Source of the DNA: Linnemannia hyalina
Lineage: Eukaryota > Mortierellomycota > Mortierellomycetes > Mortierellales > Mortierellaceae
Length of the DNA stretch: 64,000 nucleotides
Direction of reading: 5' to 3'
Assembly (NCBI GenBank): GCA_019671135.1
Contig: JAHRHY010000004.1
Location: 2,356,001-2,420,000 of the forward strand
Position numbers and translations under genes: made by a program. The notes beneath the pieces were generated by a model. It worked only from the letters and a program-made list of their open reading frames with translations. It searched no databases and was not told where the DNA came from. Of the stretch, positions 46,123-56,858 are shown in pieces; within the stretch, counting starts at the first letter, position 1, and every line of letters starts with the position of its first letter.

Positions 46123-49100
46123 ATGATGTTGATCCTCGCATACAGACGCCGGTTATGGATCCTGCTGGTCCCCATCATCAACTTTATCTTCCTCTTCCTC
46201 TTTGTCTTCTCCCCTTCCTCCCTCCCAAGACTACCTCGACAGCTCTCTCTCCTCTCCAAAGAATCGATCCAGCAACAACGCCAAGCATCAGAGAGGGTTG
46301 TCGAGGACCTGCCGCCAGGGACTTTTGAGCACATCACATTCCAGCACAAGGACGGCAGCCCTTCTTCATCTTTGCAGTTCAATGGACCTGCAAATGGATC
46401 TGACGATGGAGGAGACAATGTCGGTGGTGGTGATGGTGGTGGAGGAGTACCAGATGAAGGAGCTGGAGCTTCAGCCGAGGGAGTAGCGGGATATATCTAT
46501 TTGTTGGAGCAGCGGAAACTTGTTGAGGGAGTTCGATTGACGCCATTGCCTCAGCATCTCATCACGACCTATCGACCTGGGTACCTTCTCTTTCACTCTC
46601 GAGATAACCAGGGCTTAAAAGGTAATAGCACTGACGTTAAAGGACCCACTTCTGCCACTGAAGGAGGAGCTGTCGATCCATCTCGTTACCACGACTCCCA
46701 AGCGATATTCCCACACCACCCGCCCAACCAAGGGGTGAGCCAACAACAACAACAACAGATTCAGGAGCTCACAAAGACAGGAATGGAGGAATCGACAACA
46801 CTATACGACAAGGAGGAGGAAGAGGAAAAGAGAATCAACCAGGACCCAACCACAAAATACATCACCTTCCTCCCGCACTCGGGCTTCCACAACCAACGGA
46901 CAGAACTCGAGAATGCCCTCTTGTTGGCTCGACTCTTGAACCGGACGTTGATCATGCCAAAGGTGTATCTGGGACCCCCCATGCCGTGGTTGAAGTTCAA
47001 TCTATTGCATTCGAGGCTGTTGTATCAGACCAAGATTGGGTTGGAGCATTGTCGGGCTATTATTGAGAGTCAGGTTGAGTTTGATGAGGACGAGGAGGAT
47101 GTTGGTTTGGATGGTGATTTGGAGGGTAGAGAGGTGGGTGGCAAGGAGGAACAGGGGAAAGGCCGTGATCACCCTCAGGTGTCGCTATTACCACAGCAAA
47201 AAGACGCGGTTCATCAAGAAGTGCCTTCCGTGCCTGTACAGGAGCCGAAGGAAGTGACTCCCAATCTTGCAGGTACTATTGCTAAACCGGAGATTAAGGA
47301 CGACATACATGCAGGAAGAGGAGGGGGAGGAGGAGCAGTCGTGTCGGAGGAATTGGCGGCGACTCTGGACGGTCAACAAGTTGTACCAGCCGTCATCTCC
47401 GCAGACAAGGAGGAGGCAGCCAACTCCAGCCTTGACAGTGAGAGTATGGACCAAATGATGTCAGAAACAGCAGAAGCCGATGTGGAGATGGGGGATGCAG
47501 AGGAGGAGGCAGAGGAAGAGGAGGAAGAGGGCTTCCAGTCATGGATCGAGGAACCAGACGAAGAGGACCAAGACCGAGTCAGGATCGCAACCGGTGATGG
47601 AGACCTTGGCAATATCATAGACCTCGAGGACGAACAAGAAGGAGTCGAGGAAGGGGAGGGAGTGGAGGAAGAGGAGGAAGGTGCCGAGGGGTTCGATCAA
47701 ATTAAGGACTGGGGTCAAACTGTGGGTGATGAGGAGGACGACGAAGTGGGCAACAGTGACTTTCAAACAGAGCAACGACGACAGCGAGACAGACAAGCCG
47801 GCGGGTACGATTACGAAAGAGACCCACCTTCCTTCCAGTTGGGGATCCTGGACGACGACGAGGATGACGAGGGTGTGGATGATCAAGACGATGATTTCGA
47901 TTGGAAGCCTGAATATTATACCCTGCGACAGCAGCAACAAAAGCATCGGTACCGAGATAGTCGACAGAAACAACGACAGCGTTTTCATGGAGATCCTGAG
48001 GGAGGAGGGTCAGGAAGGCTGCTGTCGCAGCAGATGGAGATGGATGTTGAGGGAGCTGCGTTACCACTATATTTGCCGGCCCCTGAGCGGCCGATCGATC
48101 GGAAGGCTGCTGCTGGACTGCAGATCAAAAAGCGATCTATGCCTACCGAGTCACCGCCTTTGGACCCTTCGCGACTCGAAAAGCGAAAACTTGCAGGACA
48201 ATACGCCTTCCAACAACAACAGCAACACGAGCCGATACCTCCCGAGCAGCAGCAACGTCATCGCCGTCCCTCTACAGCAGCGTCAGCGACAGCAGCCAAA
48301 AAGAAAAGGCCAAGTCGTCCCATGCAGTGGATTCCTCTGCCAGCCGAATGTCTTCAGTACGAGTCTTGGACGATGACAGATTGGGATCTGTTCTTTGATC
48401 TGGACCCGCTTCGACACTATGTCCGGATCCTGACTCGTGAGTCCATGTCGATGGACTATCTTGAGGGCCGGTTCAACATCACTTTTCTCCATCCCGAGGA
48501 ACCAGTCGTGGCGCCAGCAGCAGACACAGTACCGGTGGAATCTCAGGACAAGAACAACGCCTCGGAACCAAAGCCGTCTACTGCAGACGGTGATGCGGAA
48601 TCGGACGGAGATGAGGTTGACAAGGAGGGTGACGACGACAGTATTGGACAAGAGGCAGCAGACGAGGGTGACGCAACTGAAGACACCGAGGGCGACACCG
48701 GCGACGACAGCAAGAAGCCCAAGTCGCCTCTATTCCGCTCAGAAGCCGATGTCCTCCTCTTTGACGACACCAGTCTCTACGACTACCGCTTTTCCGAATC
48801 GCCCAACGCCACAGAGTCCCTCAAGACCCGCTCCAAGTTTGTCCAGGAGTTTACTATCGATTGGCTTGCTCAACGTCCCGAGCGATTGATTCATTTAGGG
48901 TCGATCTTTGGGACAGGACGGGTGGCGATCGAGTCGTTGGAGGCCATGGCATGGTTGCAGATGATTCGGGATCATCATATTATCCGGACCGAGATCTTGC
49001 AGACGACTAGTCAGAGAATTGCAGATAAGATTAGTGAGCGTGCTGAGGAGGACATTGGAAGAAGTAGCGGTGGTGTGGGTGAGGTCGGGCACCCGATGGA

Positions 49101-49833
49101 GGGAGGGTTTGTGGGGATTCATATCCGGATGTCGGATGGGCATTTTTCGTTGACGGCTAGGGACACGATTGAGAATATCCGACAGGAGCTCATGTGGCAG
49201 ATTGAGATGTCCGATCCTACCATTGTTGCTTCTGCTGCAGATACGATGGGTTATGCGGCCGATGGAGGCAATGGCGGCAGCACACCACCTCGTGCCAAGA
49301 AGCAAGGACGTTTGTCGATTGAGCAGTGTCGCGCCCGGGCCTCGAACCACCGTCGGGCTCTTCAGGAGCAACTCTTGCAGCAGCAACAGGATCGAGAGCG
49401 CGAACGCGAACTAGGCCATCCTCCTATGGAATCGCCTCCCTCTTCCGACCAAGAACAACAACAACAGCCATTCATGCAAATCCCGACTACCGACTCTGAC
49501 CCAACCTCTCAACCAAAACGACGATCCAACGGCCGTTATACACCTATCTACCTTGCCACTGACGCCCACCGCCCCCGGTCAAACCCCATCTTTGACCGTC
49601 TCTTCTCCACCTTTGACTGCATCTTCACCCTCGACGATTTCTCAGAAGACCTAGAGCAGTTGACGCAGTACCGGAACCCGGAGGATGGGGTATTGATGAC
49701 AAAGTTCTTGATCCCAATGGTGGATGCGATGGTTGTTGCAAAGGCGGCGGCGTTCTTTGGGACGCCTGCCAGTACGTTCTCGAATTATATTCAGAGGCAG
49801 TTGAGGCCTGCTTATACGGGGCTTTATGATTGA
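46123..49833 (+). CDS. Type II membrane O-fucosyltransferase-like protein
   Basis: Single exon, 1236 residues. A short basic cytosolic tail is followed by one membrane anchor (residues ~11-30, LWILLVPIINFIFLFLFVF), the type II layout of Golgi/ER glycosyltransferases. The conserved catalytic region is split: block 1 near residues 245-305 (TFLPHSGFHNQRTELENALLLA, LNRTLIMPKVYLGPPMPW), block 2 near 930-1030 (ERLIHLGSIFGTGR, GFVGIHIRMSDGHF) and block 3 at the C-terminus (YLATDA, FDRLFSTFDCIFTLDDFS). These match the GDP-fucose O-fucosyltransferase superfamily as found in fungi; HIRMSD fits the HxRxxD motif that binds the nucleotide sugar. Between blocks 1 and 2 lie about 600 residues of acidic, Gln-rich insert. 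Donor and acceptor are inferred from the family only. Confidence 0.8.
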   Translation: MMLILAYRRRLWILLVPIINFIFLFLFVFSPSSLPRLPRQLSLLSKESIQQQRQASERVVEDLPPGTFEHITFQHKDGSPSSSLQFNGPANGSDDGGDNVGGGDGGGGVPDEGAGASAEGVAGYIYLLEQRKLVEGVRLTPLPQHLITTYRPGYLLFHSRDNQGLKGNSTDVKGPTSATEGGAVDPSRYHDSQAIFPHHPPNQGVSQQQQQQIQELTKTGMEESTTLYDKEEEEEKRINQDPTTKYITFLPHSGFHNQRTELENALLLARLLNRTLIMPKVYLGPPMPWLKFNLLHSRLLYQTKIGLEHCRAIIESQVEFDEDEEDVGLDGDLEGREVGGKEEQGKGRDHPQVSLLPQQKDAVHQEVPSVPVQEPKEVTPNLAGTIAKPEIKDDIHAGRGGGGGAVVSEELAATLDGQQVVPAVISADKEEAANSSLDSESMDQMMSETAEADVEMGDAEEEAEEEEEEGFQSWIEEPDEEDQDRVRIATGDGDLGNIIDLEDEQEGVEEGEGVEEEEEGAEGFDQIKDWGQTVGDEEDDEVGNSDFQTEQRRQRDRQAGGYDYERDPPSFQLGILDDDEDDEGVDDQDDDFDWKPEYYTLRQQQQKHRYRDSRQKQRQRFHGDPEGGGSGRLLSQQMEMDVEGAALPLYLPAPERPIDRKAAAGLQIKKRSMPTESPPLDPSRLEKRKLAGQYAFQQQQQHEPIPPEQQQRHRRPSTAASATAAKKKRPSRPMQWIPLPAECLQYESWTMTDWDLFFDLDPLRHYVRILTRESMSMDYLEGRFNITFLHPEEPVVAPAADTVPVESQDKNNASEPKPSTADGDAESDGDEVDKEGDDDSIGQEAADEGDATEDTEGDTGDDSKKPKSPLFRSEADVLLFDDTSLYDYRFSESPNATESLKTRSKFVQEFTIDWLAQRPERLIHLGSIFGTGRVAIESLEAMAWLQMIRDHHIIRTEILQTTSQRIADKISERAEEDIGRSSGGVGEVGHPMEGGFVGIHIRMSDGHFSLTARDTIENIRQELMWQIEMSDPTIVASAADTMGYAADGGNGGSTPPRAKKQGRLSIEQCRARASNHRRALQEQLLQQQQDRERERELGHPPMESPPSSDQEQQQQPFMQIPTTDSDPTSQPKRRSNGRYTPIYLATDAHRPRSNPIFDRLFSTFDCIFTLDDFSEDLEQLTQYRNPEDGVLMTKFLIPMVDAMVVAKAAAFFGTPASTFSNYIQRQLRPAYTGLYD

Positions 49834-51175
49834 GGTTGAGATGGAGGTGGAGAGGAAGGGAGGGGAGGGAGAGCGTTCATAGATTACTGTACGTTCTTTG
49901 TTTCGTTTGATTTTTTCATTAATACATTAACACAACCTTTTCAAATGGTATGAAAGATAAGACTCGAATGCGTTCGGAAAAAAAGTAGACATGAACGAGT
50001 TTCCTACCGAACAAAAGAAGAGACATCAGACATGATAAGACGAATCATATCTTTAATTGCATGTGCGAATCAAAGGGGGGGAGGGGATGAAAATACGCAA
50101 ATAGCTCAAAGCAAAAGGAAGTGCCCATCGAGGTTCGTGAAAGACCATCTCCCCAACGTGATTTTAACGCGCAAAAAAAAGAAAAGAAAGGGGTCTAATG
50201 CATCACGAAGCAAACGCATTCCTACAGGAATACTATAAATGCTAAACGTCTGATTGTTCATTCAGCTGTTCAGCTGAAGAGCTCGTACTACTGCTTACAA
50301 TGAAGATCCACACAAAGCGAGGAAGCAAAAAGGCGTCCTTTACGGGGTGGTTTTTTTCACAATAGGGCATGGATAGCGACAAGGGCTGATTAGTCTCGAG
50401 TATGCATGCACCTCTTCTTTTTACTATAGCATGGTCGAAGCTGAGCAGACAGACCATACAGAGCAAGTAGAGCTGAAAAGGTCGGGAACCAAACAGAAAA
50501 AAAAATATACATTGAATGCTTCAAGGGGAGGGAAGCAAGGTAGTGGGCTTTGACCTCTTTATCGCTTCCTTGCCTCCTCTCGCGTCCATGAAGACGTGAT
50601 TTAAGACGCTTCGACGACGCGAAAATGCATTATGCAAAACATCAAACCAAATGAAGAATAGAAGCACAAAGGCGGAATCGGGGACACTTTCCATCGTTCG
50701 TCTGTTAACTTTTGAAAGCAATGCTCCTTTTGAATTGGTCCGTCCCCTGCCCTGTCAAAGGTGGACGTGTCGAGAATGCGAAGGGTGAAAGTTTGCGGTG
50801 AGGGATGGGGAATTGATGTTGAACCCAGGCCATGCGGTGGGAACACAAAGATAGCATCTTCAGCATGATCCTCTATCCACTCATACCAAACAAACAACAA
50901 GCAACGGTGAACCATTCTCCTCCTCTGCCTCCTTCGTGTGCACTGCACGCGTTACTGTTTTTGACGCCTCCCAGTCTCAATTATGCTTTGCAATCCTCTA
51001 CGATTTTTAAAAAAGTAAAGCAATGTCCAAACGCAATGCTGGCATAAATACCTTCATGTTCTCCTTCGACAGCTCAACTTTCTTCTCACCCTCTTTTCAC
51101 TCTTACTTCCTTCCCCCAACACCACATACCCTCCACCAAACACAATCAACCGCAGAAAAAACACACATTCCCACA
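49834..51175. other. Intergenic region
   Basis: 1.34 kb between two + strand genes: the 3' flank of the glycosyltransferase gene, then the promoter and leader of the lactone oxidase gene. The last 120 bp before the ATG are C/A-rich as in other leaders here. An in-frame ATG at 51023 extends the oxidase frame but reads through leader-like sequence. I see no gene. Confidence 0.55.
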
Positions 51176-53304
51176 ATGGCAATGACCTACGATACCCTCA
51201 CCCAGCCTCAAACCCAAGAGCCCACGCCCATAGCCTTTGCCAAGGTCGGATCCCCCATGGCCATCGTCGACGGTGTCGCCTTCTCCGGCGGGGACGAGTG
51301 GACAAACTACGGTGGTAACCAGACCGTCCAGACTGAACGTCTCTTCTACCCCAAAACCCTCGAGGACCTCAAGGTGATCGTCCGCGAAGCCCGCAACAAT
51401 AACAAGAAGGTCCGCTGTGTCGGTTCTGGCCACTCTTGGTCGGCCACCGCTGTCACGCCCGATTACATGGTCTCTGTAAATGGGATGGACAAGATCCATA
51501 AGCCGGTCCGAGCCCAGGATGGCAGTGGGTGGACGGTGACCTTGGAGACTGGAGTGTTGGTGTCGCAGTTGGATACCTTTTTGAGGGCGCATAACCCCCC
51601 ACTGGCCGTGCCCTCCCAGGTCGTTCCTGATGTCGTAAGTTGTCTTTTCCTCTTTGTTTAACATGCCGTTGTCCGTAAGGAACAACTATGTATTGACAAG
51701 CTGTGCCAATCAATCTACCAGCGCGCCAGTACCTCCCCCATGATCAGCTTTGCTTCTATTGGGTGGGAACAATTAGGCGCACAGCAGTGAATTTCACTCT
51801 AACCGCTCATTGTTCTCTTCACGTTTCAATGATCTTTCTCAGGTCCGTTTTGGGGGTATCCTCACCATGGGCTGCGTAAGTGCCATTCACCACCGTTTGC
51901 TCATTCTCACGCGTGGCATCCGTTGCAAATATGCTCATAGTCAACCATAATAGCTAACATTTGCACAACTTCATCCTTTCAAACAACAATACATGTTCTA
52001 GCACGGCGGAGGCTTGAACTTGAGAACATTGTCGGACACGATCACCGAAATGAAGATTGTCAATGCCCACGGCGAACTCGTCACCTACTCCGCTGCTAAG
52101 GACCCCGAAGCCTTCAACGTCGCCTGCCTCAACCTGGGACTCCTCGGCATCATCTACACCGCGACCATCAAGGTCGAGGAAATGAATACCCGTCTCCGCG
52201 TCACAGATTCCTTCCCCACCCTCGCTTCCCTCTTCCAGTCTCCCCAAGCTGGTTTGAACCTCAAGGCCCTAATCCTGGGAAACGACTCGACAGAGTTCTT
52301 CCACTGGCCCTTCCAGCGCTTTATGCAACCTGATCAGAACAAGAACATCTGGGTCAAGGAATCGAAGAGGACCACTGAGCCCGCTGAGGATCTGAAGAAG
52401 TATGAGGGTTTGCCACCAATGGTCGATAACCCGTTCTTTTCGACGTTCCAGACGGGTTCAAGGATCATGGAGATCCCTGACGCATTGCACTTCCCGATTG
52501 GTGATGGTGTTACGACTGTTGTTGATGCCGGTTGCGCGATCAAGGTCGATTCTGACTTCAAGAACATCTGTGAGACCATTACCGAGCTCATCGAGAAGGT
52601 ATAGTCATTGTTGTTCCTTGACTCTTTTCTATTTCTATAGTCTGCCCACCTCTGTCCAAATGTCTCTGATACCATGTCACCACTCTCTGCAAACACCACA
52701 CCTCTTTTTCCTCATCTCTCTTATTCGTATCTCTCTTTTTTTTTTCTGTCTAGAACTGGGAGTTCGCGACAAGCATGCCGGAGCGTAAAGACACAGCGAT
52801 TGAGTTCCGCTTCATCAAGGCCTCGGACAAGATCCTGTCGCCCGCCTACGACAAAGACCCCGAAACCATTTTCTGCATGATCAGCATCCTGGCTGTCTCG
52901 GGCACCCCTGACTTTGAAGAGTACTCTGCCAGCATTATCGCCAACTGGATCGGCAAGTACAACGCCAAGTACGTTATCCCTCCTTCACATTCTTCTTCTT
53001 GCCCTCTCTTTTTTTTTGCGCGCTCATTCTTCAGAAACACACTCAGCTTTGACAACCAATTGATATCGATATGTTGTTACGTCTCTCACATCTCTGCCTC
53101 TACTTCTTTTTCCCACAAATGCGAAAACAAAATAGACCCCATTGGCCAAAGATGTGGGAAAAAGTCGACGGTATTATCCCATACCTCCAGCGCGAATACG
53201 GCGACCGCATCACACGCTTCAACCGCGTCCGCAAGTCCCAGGATCCCGCCGACATGTTCGTCAACGATACCTGGAGGCCTCTCTTCCAGGAGAACGAATA
53301 CTAA
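51176..53304 (+). CDS. FAD-linked sugar-lactone oxidase (D-arabinono-/L-gulono-lactone oxidase family)
   Basis: Five exons: 51176-51634, 51843-51875, 52002-52598, 52754-52968, 53136-53304; 490 residues. The N-terminal FAD-binding PCMH-type domain has NYGGNQT, the flavin-attachment motif GSGHSWS whose His is the expected covalent FAD site, and VSVNGMDKI. Exon 2 is only 33 nt and, with exon 3, builds FGGILTMGCHGGGLNLRTLSD, the second FAD-binding turn. The C-terminal ALO domain ends with KPHWPKMWEK (the conserved HWxK-type motif) and SQDPADMFVNDTWR. Likely reaction: oxidation of an aldono-1,4-lactone to an ascorbate-type product with release of H2O2. Unlike yeast Alo1 I see no clear membrane segment. 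The exact sugar is unknown. Confidence 0.9.
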
Positions 53305-53823
53305 ATCCGCTTCTCCTTTCTTCCTCTCCCGTTTTCTGACCCCCTCTTTGTAAAAATCAAAGCAGATACCCACTTGAGGGATGCAATGATCGCTTGACAT
53401 GAACAAAAAAAAAAAAACTACAAAAAACCTCTCAAAGACCCATCGTCTTTTTGCACATAGCCTTCTTTGAAACGACCCTAATGAAAAAATACCTTGAGCG
53501 TTCTGACAAATAAAAAATCCTTGTAAATACTGACCCAAGATCATAGTTGGTGCTGGTGGTATGCTGTTGAGTGGGTTGTTGGTAAAACGCATAAATTTTA
53601 TGAAGTGGAAATGCGACTCTAGAATATAGTACAATTGTTAGCTGGTGTTGATTGTTGGTAGTTGGATTTGAATGGTTACATCTTATGGCAGTGGTAGTAT
53701 CGTCTCCCGTTCATCCATGTAAAATCACTCTGTTGAATATGGTGGGTGTTTTGCCAATGGAGAGATCAGAGATGGATCGGATATCCTGACTTTGGCGTCC
53801 ATGCGGTATGCCTCTGTGTGACT
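53305..53823. other. Convergent intergenic region
   Basis: 519 bp between the 3' ends of the lactone oxidase gene (+) and skp1 (-). It contains an A run near 53404 and ordinary A/T-rich 3' flank. No gene seen. Confidence 0.6.
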
Positions 53824-54896
53824 TTAGTGCTCGTCGACCCAGTCCTAGTTCAGCAATAATAAAGAAGGCGTTAAAATCAGAGGAACATTGCTACTTTCCA
53901 CGATATCCATAGATCCAATTGGGTACGTGATTCCAGATGTCTGCAATCATCTTTGTTGCTCATCAAGGACTCTTACTATGAGCAATGAAAGAAAATGCAG
54001 AAAACGGACGTTAGTTTTTATAATTGCTCGAGAAATTAATTTCGTGTCAGTAATGCCCATCACTCCAAATGTCCTGTGAAAGCACTCTGTGCTCCATACC
54101 ATTTTCCCTGCGGACTTGGTCCTCTTCATCGGGCGTAAAGTCGTTGGTAATGTTGAATGTTTTTCGGATCTCCTCCGGTGACTTGGCTATTATGAAGTGG
54201 AAAAGGCGCAAGGCGAAATAACGTGTCAGCAAGACTTTCGCTTGTGCTTACAAAGCAGCTGTCTCCCTGGCGCAGTCGAGTTGAGAGAAGCGGTTCCTAT
54301 AAGTACCTTTAATCATGTTGGCGACGGTTTTGCATGTCAGATCCATGAGTGGTTTAATGTCCAGATAGTTTGCCGCCTACAGGATGAACATGGTGAATGA
54401 TTAGAAATCGAATGTGTCCACAAAGGTCCCACAACGTACACAATCCCACAAAACGATAAATCCTGCCATCATTACCAGGATCAGCTCGTAGAGGGTGCCC
54501 TGATCGACTTTACAGTACTCGAGGTCCCACTCATCAATATCGGCAGCGACATCGTCGTTGGCGCTGAGGAAGTTGGGATCGTCCCTGTGGTGTGTACAGT
54601 ATTCGATGACTTTTGTGAGGATCGGTCCTGATACGTTTGGCAGCGGCACCGCTATTTTGTTGCCAAATGAAGGAGCGTCGTTGTTTTGTCAGTTGTTTTT
54701 TGTTCCACCTTAACTTTTAACTTTTTTTTGTAAAATAGTAGGTAAGGAAGGAAAGAATGAGGGAGGCACCTTGTCCAATTTCACCAATGTCTTCGAGCAT
54801 GCACTTGAGGAGCATGCTTTTGTCAGCAATGTCGCGGTCGATGATGAACTCTGTACCCTCTGATGAGGTGAGGAGGATCTGTGAATGTGCCGACAT
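53824..54896 (-). CDS. skp1: Skp1, SCF ubiquitin ligase adaptor
   Basis: Six coding exons: 54770-54896, 54476-54651, 54307-54376, 54100-54186, 53927-53940, 53824-53844; 164 residues, the normal Skp1 size. The N-terminal BTB/POZ-like part ([48 protein letters not shown]) binds cullin 1. The C-terminal helices ([45 protein letters not shown]) bind F-box motifs. The last two exons are inferred: a direct join of RREN to the final exon would be out of frame, but a 14-nt microexon with good flanking signals restores phase and gives RRENDIWNHDWVDEH. Canonical Skp1 ends RREN-x-W plus acidic residues, which this resembles. Divergent from the dienoyl-CoA isomerase gene. Confidence 0.92.
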
Positions 54897-55318
54897 GGTT
54901 GTTGTCTTGTTTTTGCTGTGTAGTTGGTTGGATGTTGAGAGCTAGGATGTCGTCGGTTGGGTTGGGAGAAAGACAACAGAGAGTAAGGAGGGGAAGGACT
55001 GGGCGTAGTACGCGTCGTTCTTTTGTGTGTTGGTTGGACTGAGGACTGCTAATATGTGAGTTGGGATAGTAAAGTGGGCAGGCCAAGAAAGCAGTTTAGG
55101 GAAGAAATCACATGATGCTTTTCGGCTCTATTTCTTGCCTTGTCCCGTCCCTCGTCCCCGGCAATGATCGATCACTTCTCCGCTTGGTGTGCAGTGCAAA
55201 GTAAAATAAAAGGATAGAGAACAAAGTGTTCCCTTTCTTCTCATTCCACTCCCACACTCCACACTCTCTTCTCTTTTCATTCTCCTCCACTCCTCCTCCA
55301 ACAAAAACACAAACGACA
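54897..55318. promoter_or_regulatory. Divergent promoter, skp1 and dienoyl-CoA isomerase
   Basis: A 422-bp gap between two start codons on opposite strands. The isomerase side ends in a long CT/C-rich leader. No specific site is claimed. Confidence 0.5.
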
Positions 55319-56858
55319 ATGTCTGCCTCCGCCTACAACTACGAAACCGTCAAGGTCTCATTCCCCGCCCAATTCGTCGCCCATGTCGAGCTCAACCGCC
55401 CCAAGAAACTCAACGCCATCAACGATACCATGTGGACCGATATCGGCGCCGTCTTCAACCAGCTCCGCGACGATGAGGATGTCCGCGCCATCGTCCTCTC
55501 CGGATCCGGTCGCTGCTTCACCTCTGGCCTCGACCGTACGTCTTGTCTCTTCAATTGCCTCGTTCAGTTCACACGGTGACAAGCAATTGAACATTCTCGC
55601 TAACCATTTACCGGTACCTAATAGTGTTCTCGCTCAACCTCCCTGTTGTCCCTGATGATGCGTCCCGCACTGCCTTCAAGGTCCGCCCCTACATCAAGGC
55701 AAGTTCAAGGACCCTGGGCTCAATCAATTACAACCCATCCCCTCGACACTCCATCCCTTGTCTGTCACATGCATCACAACCGCGACAAAATTAATGTTTC
55801 CTCACTTTGCCAAACATTTCTCCACCTTTTTTTATTATTTTTTATGCTTCGTTGTTTCCATGTTTCGTTGTTTCCCGGCTGGCTCGGATTGCTAACCGAG
55901 TGACCCGATCGCCTTTTCTTTTCTTTTCTTTTCTTATGTTTGCAAACCTTTATAGAAACTCCAAGACAGTCTGACTGCCATCGAGATCTGCGACAAGGCC
56001 GTCGTCGCCGCTATCCACGGACCCTGCATCGGTGGTGGAATCGACATCACCACCGCCTGCGATATCCGCTATGCCTCCAAGGATGCCTACTTCTCTGTCA
56101 AGGTACTTTTTTTTTTGTTACTTCAATCTTGATATTCCTTCTTTTTGCTCATTTTCCATGCGTTCAATTGGTTATCATTGGATCGAAGCACTGACAACAT
56201 AGCCATCTACTGTTTGCTACAATGCACACCTATAGGAGGTTGACATTGGCTTGGCTGCTGATGTTGGAAGCCTTCAGCGTCTCCCCAAGGTTGTCGGTAA
56301 CATTGGTTGGGTTCGCGAGCTTTGCCTCACTGGCCGCAAGTATGTCCTCGGGTTCCTGGACTGCATTGACAATAAATTGTTCCTGGGACATTTGGATGTA
56401 CAATAGACTAATCTAATCGTTACACGATATATAATAGCTTCGACTCGAAGGAAGCGTTGGAGCAGGGATTCATCTCCAAGGTTGTTGATGATCACAAGGC
56501 AGTTCTTGCCGCTGCTCTTGCCACTGCCACTTTGATCGCTGAAAAGTCGCCTGTTGCTGCCATCGGTACCAAGCACATCCTCAACTACTCGCGTGACCAC
56601 ACCGTCCAGGAGGGTCTCGACTATGTTGCCACCTGGAACCAGGTCATGTTGACCACCCCCGTAAGTTTTTGGACATGTGTGAATTAATGGCTATTGGTAT
56701 AGCATAGGGCATGGTATGACAAGCAGACCTACAAAGTTGTTTTTTATTTGATATCTGATCCGCTTTTTTCTTTTATTACTTTTACATTTTCCCAGGATCT
56801 CCCTAACGCAGCAGCAGCTCAGATGTCAAAGACCAAGGCTGTCTTTGCCAAGCTGTAA
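55319..56858 (+). CDS. Peroxisomal delta(3,5)-delta(2,4)-dienoyl-CoA isomerase
   Basis: Six exons: 55319-55535, 55625-55698, 55956-56102, 56236-56339, 56438-56660, 56796-56858; 275 residues. Crotonase fold with [44 protein letters not shown] and the diagnostic dienoyl-CoA isomerase segment [21 protein letters not shown], where the Asp after GLAA is one of the two acidic catalytic residues of mammalian ECH1. The protein ends in Ala-Lys-Leu, a recognised PTS1 variant, so import into peroxisomes is expected. It moves double bonds during beta-oxidation of unsaturated fatty acids with odd-position double bonds. The second intron uses a GC donor (GCAAGT); no GT alternative keeps the frame. Confidence 0.92.

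Noticed and set aside
51023..51175. In-frame upstream ATG extending the lactone oxidase by 51 codons
   Set aside because: The extra sequence is Ser/Thr/Phe/Pro-rich leader with typical A/C-rich UTR composition; the ATG at 51176 has better context and matches the family start.
53688..53702. Short match to the U4 snRNA 5' region (GCAGTGGTAGTATCGT)
   Set aside because: The following bases do not form the U4 5' stem-loop or the Sm site region, so the match is probably chance in the 3' flank of skp1.
11591..54896. A ubiquitin gene cluster (RING-H2 ligase, Doa10, Skp1)
   Set aside because: The three genes are far apart, on different strands and belong to separate pathways; no shared context beyond chance.
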